Origin: Nilaparvata lugens
Taxonomy: Eukaryota; Arthropoda; Insecta; Hemiptera; Delphacidae
Assembly (NCBI RefSeq): GCF_014356525.2
Contig: NC_052505.1
Coordinates: 8,248,171 to 8,312,170, forward strand
Length of the DNA: 64,000 nt
Reading direction: 5' to 3'
Below, one piece after another: positions 58,369 to 64,000 of this stretch. A program made the position numbers and the translations under genes. Under the pieces are notes generated by a model. That model searched no databases. It was not told the origin of the DNA and worked only from the letters and a program-made list of their open reading frames with translations. Within the stretch, counting starts at the first letter, position 1. The number at the start of each line of letters is the position of its first letter.

Positions 58369-61300
58369 GTGAGTCAAGTCTTATTGTGAAGCTACATAGT
58401 TAGTTCCGTTGAATTATGTCATTGATATTTTGTCGACTACACTGTATTTGTCATATATTTCAATATATTCAAATGTTGAGGTGAAATAAGAACGGTATTT
58501 CGTTTCATTTATGTGGGTTTAACAATATCGTTCCACTCCCACTTTAATTCGGAGAAATTCCACAATCTATGTTCATAGTGTAAATTGTTTTACAATGTAT
58601 TTAAAATGTTCCCAGTCTACTAAGTTGGCAAAATCATTTTTGAAATCGACAATTCCTTTTCAAAGTATACAAATTATACCTACCTATACAACATGCATAC
58701 GTTCACGAATATCCATATAGCCCAAATGTGTTATGGAGTGATTGTATTTGTGTGTTACTGGTGAAGTTACATTAGTACATTACATTCTACATTAGTGCTG
58801 ACCGGTCTCGTGTCCCAAAGTCAAAATAACTACAAAACTTTCTCTTGCAGCAATGCACATTAAGCAAACTTGTGTGACTTCTGTTGGTGGGAAGTCCCTT
58901 GTGAGAAGGTTCTACCTAGCCTGAATAAATTATACAAAGAATATGATGTCGATTGGCCTCACGATTGTTATACCAGTATTTGACAAGTACTGCAATGTAT
59001 ACAATCAAAAGGAAATGAAAGTATAATATCTCATTACGATGCAGTGTAGACTTCAAATATCATGTTTCAAATAGTATAATCATCTTTTATCGTTCAAAAA
59101 TTATTTTTATAACGACAATCCTGTGATAGTGAATGATCACTATTCACGATTCAGAGACATATATCCTTATACAGATGGAGTTAAATAATTACATATATCT
59201 TCTTGGAATGGGATTTAGACAGATGAAAATCCCCTGAGAGTCTTGTGCTCCATGTAAATTAAATAAATTATTGTGCGATCTGAGTGCTTAGAGATTCTAT
59301 GATTTCTTCGTTGATATGTAGCCGCATTCAACTGTATATTTTCTGCTTATAATCCAGTGATTGGAAGAACTCAATTTTCGTAAACCGGATATTGGGTGTT
59401 CGTATAGAGTAAAAATCCAATACTGAACAATTCCTATACTCGTGTATTATGTATGAATTATGGAAGTATTCTTACAAGTTATGGAAGTATTTCTCATTCA
59501 GTTAAGATTTGCTCAGAATAGGAGAAGCTGATGAAACTTGAAAACAAGGAAATGGATGGATAATTTATGAGTTATCTGAGAGATTGATATCATCTTAGAG
59601 ACATCATTAACAAACTGATGAAACTGGGGACCACATCGAGTTCTCAATTGCTAATGTGTACTGCAATGTGATAAGTCGTTAGACTGGAAGAGATTCGACG
59701 TTCAAGTATATTAACTGGCTGAGGGATAATCACCACAAATATACAATGGATTTATCGGAAAACAATTCAGAGCTCCAAAACTTGGAGCCGGTGGAGTAGA
59801 GGGGTACATTACGATGCTTTATTCCCTCTTGGGAGAGCTGAGTTTGATGTGATTATTCAGCTGTTATTTCAATATTAGATACCCTCGAACTTCTACGAGC
59901 TCAATAAAAATGCTTGTAACTGCTTCATCATTTACATTCAAGGCGTAAACGAAGGATTAGCATATTTGCCACAATAAAACTCTCATTAATGTGTTTGAAG
60001 TCGAAGCAGACCAAAGATGACCCTATTTATCACTTTTTTCGCATCAATCTTTCGAAAACCACGTATATTGCTCCTTCAAAGACTTACTTTCTTGATTCAT
60101 TGAACTTTCGCTTTCTCAACACAGCCAATTGGAATTGTCTATTGAACGCTATCACAGTCCCATGTTACGATTAGAAGCATTGAAGATGAATAACTTTCGT
60201 AATTGAGTATAATTCATTCATTTATCTTATTCCTTCGACACCCAGAACCGCAATAACAGAGCAACGCTACTGCAGCACATTACAAGTCTCAATTTTTGCC
60301 ACATAAAAATAAAATTGTAAAGTGATATTATCTGCACTTGTATAAACATCGAAAAGCTAATATTATTCGATTTGTCAAATTGATTGATGTATGGAATAGT
60401 TCAACAAGTATGATTATCATGTTCTCATTGACTGGGAACATTATTATCATAAAACCTTTGAACTCTGAATAATCTGGATTTTCCAATTTGAGAATAATCA
60501 TTTGTATTTTATCAATCTGGAACCCAATGACAATAAAGCTCCGGAATAGATCCTACGAATATGTAGAATGATATTTTTTAAATCATGTAATACTGTGTAG
60601 AGTTGATAGGCTTGATCTTTCAATTTGCAATGACTTTTGTATTCCAAATACAAAAAAATCTAGAATATCAACTACCACTTATTTATAATATGCCATAGAT
60701 TGATAATCAGACATTTTCCATTATTTTATATGATTGTAACCAAATATTGGAATAATTCGTCATGCAGGGAAATGAAACATTCCATTAACGATAAAGATAA
60801 TATAACAAAATCATGGTGGCCTTATTTGAAGGCTGATACTCTCTTAATCCAGTACTTGGTTTTGTAAATTGATTGTTAGAAATAATTTGATCAACATCTT
60901 TGAGCTACGGGACAAATGAATCTTTACAAATGATACTTGAGTGCAGGTTATGCATAAGAGTCTCAAAAGAGTATTATTCTTTGTTGTTTACACTTCTTGC
61001 GTTATTAGTGAGATATACGATACTGATATAGAGTGAAAAGAGGCTTCACTGCATTGAAAGGGTTAGAAAGAACGAGTAGATGATGAAGAGTAGGGAAGGG
61101 CTCTGCTCTCTACAAAACGACGATAAAAGATAAGCCATGAACAAGTCTACCAAGTTTTAATGGATGCATTAAGAGTGGAACGTATTTGGAAGATGTAATG
61201 GATGTGGTAGCCATTGTTTTTCTCGTAGTCCAAAGCCGGGTTTCAGTTGCTGCTAGTGATTTAGATTTATTTCTCGGCCATCGTCTCCGTAAATTAGGTA

Positions 61301-61920
61301 TGGTCGGGTGTCCTTTACAGCAGCAAACCACCTGAGTGACGGAGCAATCGTCGCTGCCTCGTGTGGCTGAAGCCACAACAATGACACCAGCAACTCTGTA
61401 ACAAGGGCCACGATAAAACTAAGCTGGAGCTTTCTGCTGAATGTCTGGAGCACTATTCTACTGCTAGCTAACATCCAGACCCACCTCCTGGAAATGGCTC
61501 TGACCCATTTTATCTCTTTTTCATTCACAATGTATTGCAGCTATGCTTTGATAAGTTGCTCGAGGAAATGGCAGCGTAATATAAAAAGCAATAGTGCGAA
61601 CTTGCAGGAATAGAATTTTCACAAAAATAAATCATGTTAATTGCGCTGTTCAGTTTTTTTGATAGTTTGTCTGAAAAACTGAAGTAATGGGGAAGCGATA
61701 AATAACACTGAATTCTATTATTTTTCAACGCAGACCAATGGGACACGAAACATTGTATTTTGTGATATTTTACAAAGAACTGTGAAAATGATTCATAATA
61801 AATTTCTTGAAATCGCGCGATACTGGAATTCAGTCCCTACACTATTGGATGCTAGTCAAATTATACAATTGTAAGAGATGATAACTTGAGACAGTGGTAC
61901 AACAGTAGTTCCATTGATCT
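58369..61920 (+). other. Probable dpr intron, 5' part
   Basis: Starts with GTGAGT. No matching downstream Ig exon (the expected VSWVRHRD-type continuation) was found on the plus strand up to 64000, so this intron is at least 5.6 kb. A minus-strand open frame is listed separately. Confidence 0.5.
61253..61528 (-). other. Minus-strand open frame with a signal-peptide-like segment
   Basis: 91 codons. A basic stretch is followed by a hydrophobic run (LQLSFIVALVTELLVSLLWL) and then PHEA, as in signal peptides, then a polar segment ending RPYLIYGDDGREINLNH. The region is GC-richer than its surroundings. Nothing downstream identifies a gene and no family was recognised. It could be a first exon of an antisense gene or chance. 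Confidence 0.2.
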
Positions 61921-61924
61921 TTTC

Positions 61925-62015
61925 AGGGCGGTTGCCTCAAAAATCAAAATTGCCATGTTGATAGCCAAACTTCTTAAAGGAGACGGCACATAAAGAAGAA
62001 GAAGAGATGAGCGTA
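61925..62015 (+). mobile_element. Retroposon 3' end fragment with (AAG)n tail
   Basis: The block GGCGGTTGCCTC..., TTGCCATGTTGATAGCCAA, then GGAGACGGCACATAAAG and an AAGAAGAAGAAG tail. I recognise this type of end as common in insect genomes. It is about 90 bp, severely truncated, with no coding capacity. Confidence 0.5.
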
Positions 62016-62569
62016 CTATTCCTCGTTATGAGGTATAGTGAACTGCTATTAGAAATAGTTGTCTGAATATAATACTTTATATGATGATATGAAAATTATT
62101 ACACATATATATCTTTATGATAGAGCAACAATTTATTCATACTCACACAAATGTTTATGCCATATTGAGCGAAAACTGAATTGATTGAGTTGAAAATTTT
62201 ATTTTGAAATTTGAATATCACGAGGGAAACATTGAAATTGCACTTTCAATCAGTGCCTGATTCACTGTTCTCATTCGTTAATAATTATTTGAGTACTTGT
62301 GGTGTACAAATAACATTATTGAACATAATAAACTATTACATTCCTGTGTTAAAGATAACTTATTGATATTGACCAATGCAGGAGTCCAAACATACATGAG
62401 ATTACTGTGAGTTGAAACAATGACGAAAACAGCTCTACACTGGAGAGCATGTATTCTAGAGTTATGAGAGCGCTGATTAACGCTTGAGAAATTCGAAACA
62501 TCAAATATGGCGGTTGCATTTCAACGTTGAAGTGGTTGCCAGGCTTCATGAATACGGTGGGAATTTTAA

Positions 62570-62860
62570 TGAAGATTCTCTTCTAGGAGAGCAGCAGTCT
62601 GAGTCGATGTAACGGCAAAGGCACGCCGCTTGTGCGTTGCCTACAGGCTGCAGGCTGCAGGATGCCTAGCTCGGCCAGGCTAAGCGGTTGCAGAGCGTGG
62701 TAAAGTGTTGTGATGACGAAGCCCACCGTTCAGGTTTGTCAGGCGAGAGCCAAATCCGATCTCAAGGGAGTGGCGGCGTAGGAAGAAGAGAGGATGCAGC
62801 TCAAAACCCGCACAACCCCACACCCCGCAACGTCATTCTGTGAACCGACTAGCCAGCATC
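62570..62860. other. CpG-richer patch within the intron
   Basis: A clear rise in CpG and GC occurs here, with GGCTGCAGGCTGCAGG (short repeat) near 62647. No exon could be framed. It could be a regulatory region, an alternative promoter or a transposon piece. Confidence 0.3.
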
Positions 62861-63489
62861 AACCCTTTTTCATGTTCACTCTCTTTCCACAGATAAACCA
62901 GCTGGAATTCCGCTCCTAAATTATACAGAGGAATAAATGCGGTGTGGACTGCCTCGTCTACTGTCTTGAAAAAATCCGTTTTCACGTGAAAAGCAGCGAT
63001 TTACTGCCTCAACTGTCACTGAAAACTGCATGGTCACCATTCTTTGTCTTGACAAATATTTCTCCACTATAAATGCTCGTCGTCCATCACCACTCACATT
63101 AAACCGAGATTCCCGGGAAAGCTTGTGAGCTCATAGATCGATGAAAAACATTTCATTAAATCACGATTCTCTTCGTAGCCTATTCAAATGCATCCGTTCC
63201 AGTAAAGACACGAACTGTGAAACATTTACACAACTGAGTTATACTCTTCGAATAACGTGCATACTCATTATATTTTAGAGCTGTGAATAACAAATAGTGA
63301 GTAGGTTTTTGATTTTGTATTCAAATTTTTTAAATAAGTGCAATATTTCTAAAGTTTTTAATTTATTGTGATTCATTTAGAGCATAAAATCATCCTTCAA
63401 AATTCAAAATTTTAAATCATCATTTCTGGACCGAAAATCAAGTGACGAAGCAGTGTGTGACTATATAACCTTATATTATTTTGGACAAC

Positions 63490-63608
63490 ATTAACATTCT
63501 ATCAAAATTTTTGGAGAGAAATAGTACAGGCTTAGCCTAGTTTTTCCTCCAATGTCATAATTGTATTATGATTATAGTATTTTATACAATAAATAAATAA
63601 AATAAAAC
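63490..63608 (+). repeat. Retroposon-like tail fragment
   Basis: An ACAGGCTTAGCCT block is followed about 60 bases later by AATAAATAAATAAAATAAAA, the same arrangement as other truncated retroposon ends in this window. Confidence 0.4.
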
Positions 63609-64000
63609 ACTGGATTCCGAGCAATAAAGCTTCTATCAATAGCATTGGTAACCTGTACATTTTTCATCCAATTAAAAAAATATCACAATTATTGTGTCTG
63701 TTGGCGAAATTGATGAAATTTGAAGTGATTGAATGGAATTACTTCTTACATTATAAGCTGAATCTTCTTTGATTACATACGAGGATCTTTATGTTAGTGC
63801 CAAGTGACTTGTACAGAGGAATGTATTATACTTCGATTGGAAGTAAATGAATATAATATGAATCTGAGTACCCTTTTCAAAATTATTTCGTCACGACATG
63901 TTTCGGCTACATGAAGCCATTGTCAAGTGATTTGAAAATAAATAAAATTTATTGAATGAAAAAGACTAAGAAATTGTCAAAAAACCACTGATTTATTGAT

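Noticed and set aside
58073..58377. Open frames of 87 codons on each strand overlapping the dpr-type exon
   Set aside because: They are shadows in other frames. The splice sites and Ig-domain sequence fix the frame that starts at the third base of the exon.

Overview
This is AT-rich, gene-poor, repeat-dense eukaryotic DNA, most likely from an insect and probably a hemipteran. The reasons are a spliced exon of a Dpr-type immunoglobulin neuronal receptor, insect-style non-LTR retrotransposon 3' ends with short A/T-rich repeat tails, MITEs with 3-bp TTA/TAA target duplications, and a Ty3/Gypsy element. The species guess is inference. No bacterial-type operons, rRNA, intact tRNA or CRISPR array is visible.

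Layout. 0.9-1.7 kb: interspersed repeat family A (minus orientation). 2.4-3.4 kb: a TTA-flanked MITE and a 5'-truncated non-LTR retrotransposon. 7.7-9.0 kb: a large foldback repeat. 10.8 kb: a TAA-flanked MITE. 11.8-12.4 kb: a pyrimidine-rich tract. 13.6 kb: a partial tRNA-like/SINE-like sequence. 17.6-18.0 kb: a minisatellite of exactly 11 x 37 bp. 19.0-28.2 kb: a tandem segmental duplication (two copies of about 4.3 kb) with a non-LTR retrotransposon 3' end between the copies. Each copy carries the same splice-site pair, an acceptor fused to a perfect donor. 33.9-34.9 kb: a 1-kb inverted-repeat element. 35-46 kb: retroelement relics, tandem repeats and a CpG-richer patch. 46.1-50.8 kb: repeat A copy 2 interrupted by a nearly complete, young Ty3/Gypsy LTR retrotransposon. 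53.3-54.4 kb: another non-LTR fragment (minus). 58.2 kb: the one convincing host exon (dpr family, plus strand). The rest to 64 kb is probably its next intron, with a CpG-richer patch at 62.6-62.9 kb.

How it fits together. I read much of the window as intron and flanking DNA of a very long dpr-like gene on the plus strand. Two observations stand out. (1) The Gypsy element has no recognisable tRNA-type primer site. The 16 bases starting one base after its 5' LTR are an exact reverse complement of 16 LTR bases that begin at the predicted transcription start (initiator-like TCATTA, TATA-like box 33 bases upstream). This is the geometry of Tf1-type self-primed reverse transcription. (2) The duplicated 4.3-kb unit carries a textbook recursive-splicing (ratchet) motif in the same orientation as the downstream dpr exon.

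The retrotransposon copy is disabled by two opposite frame changes and one in-frame TGA, although its LTRs differ at only 2 of 144 positions.
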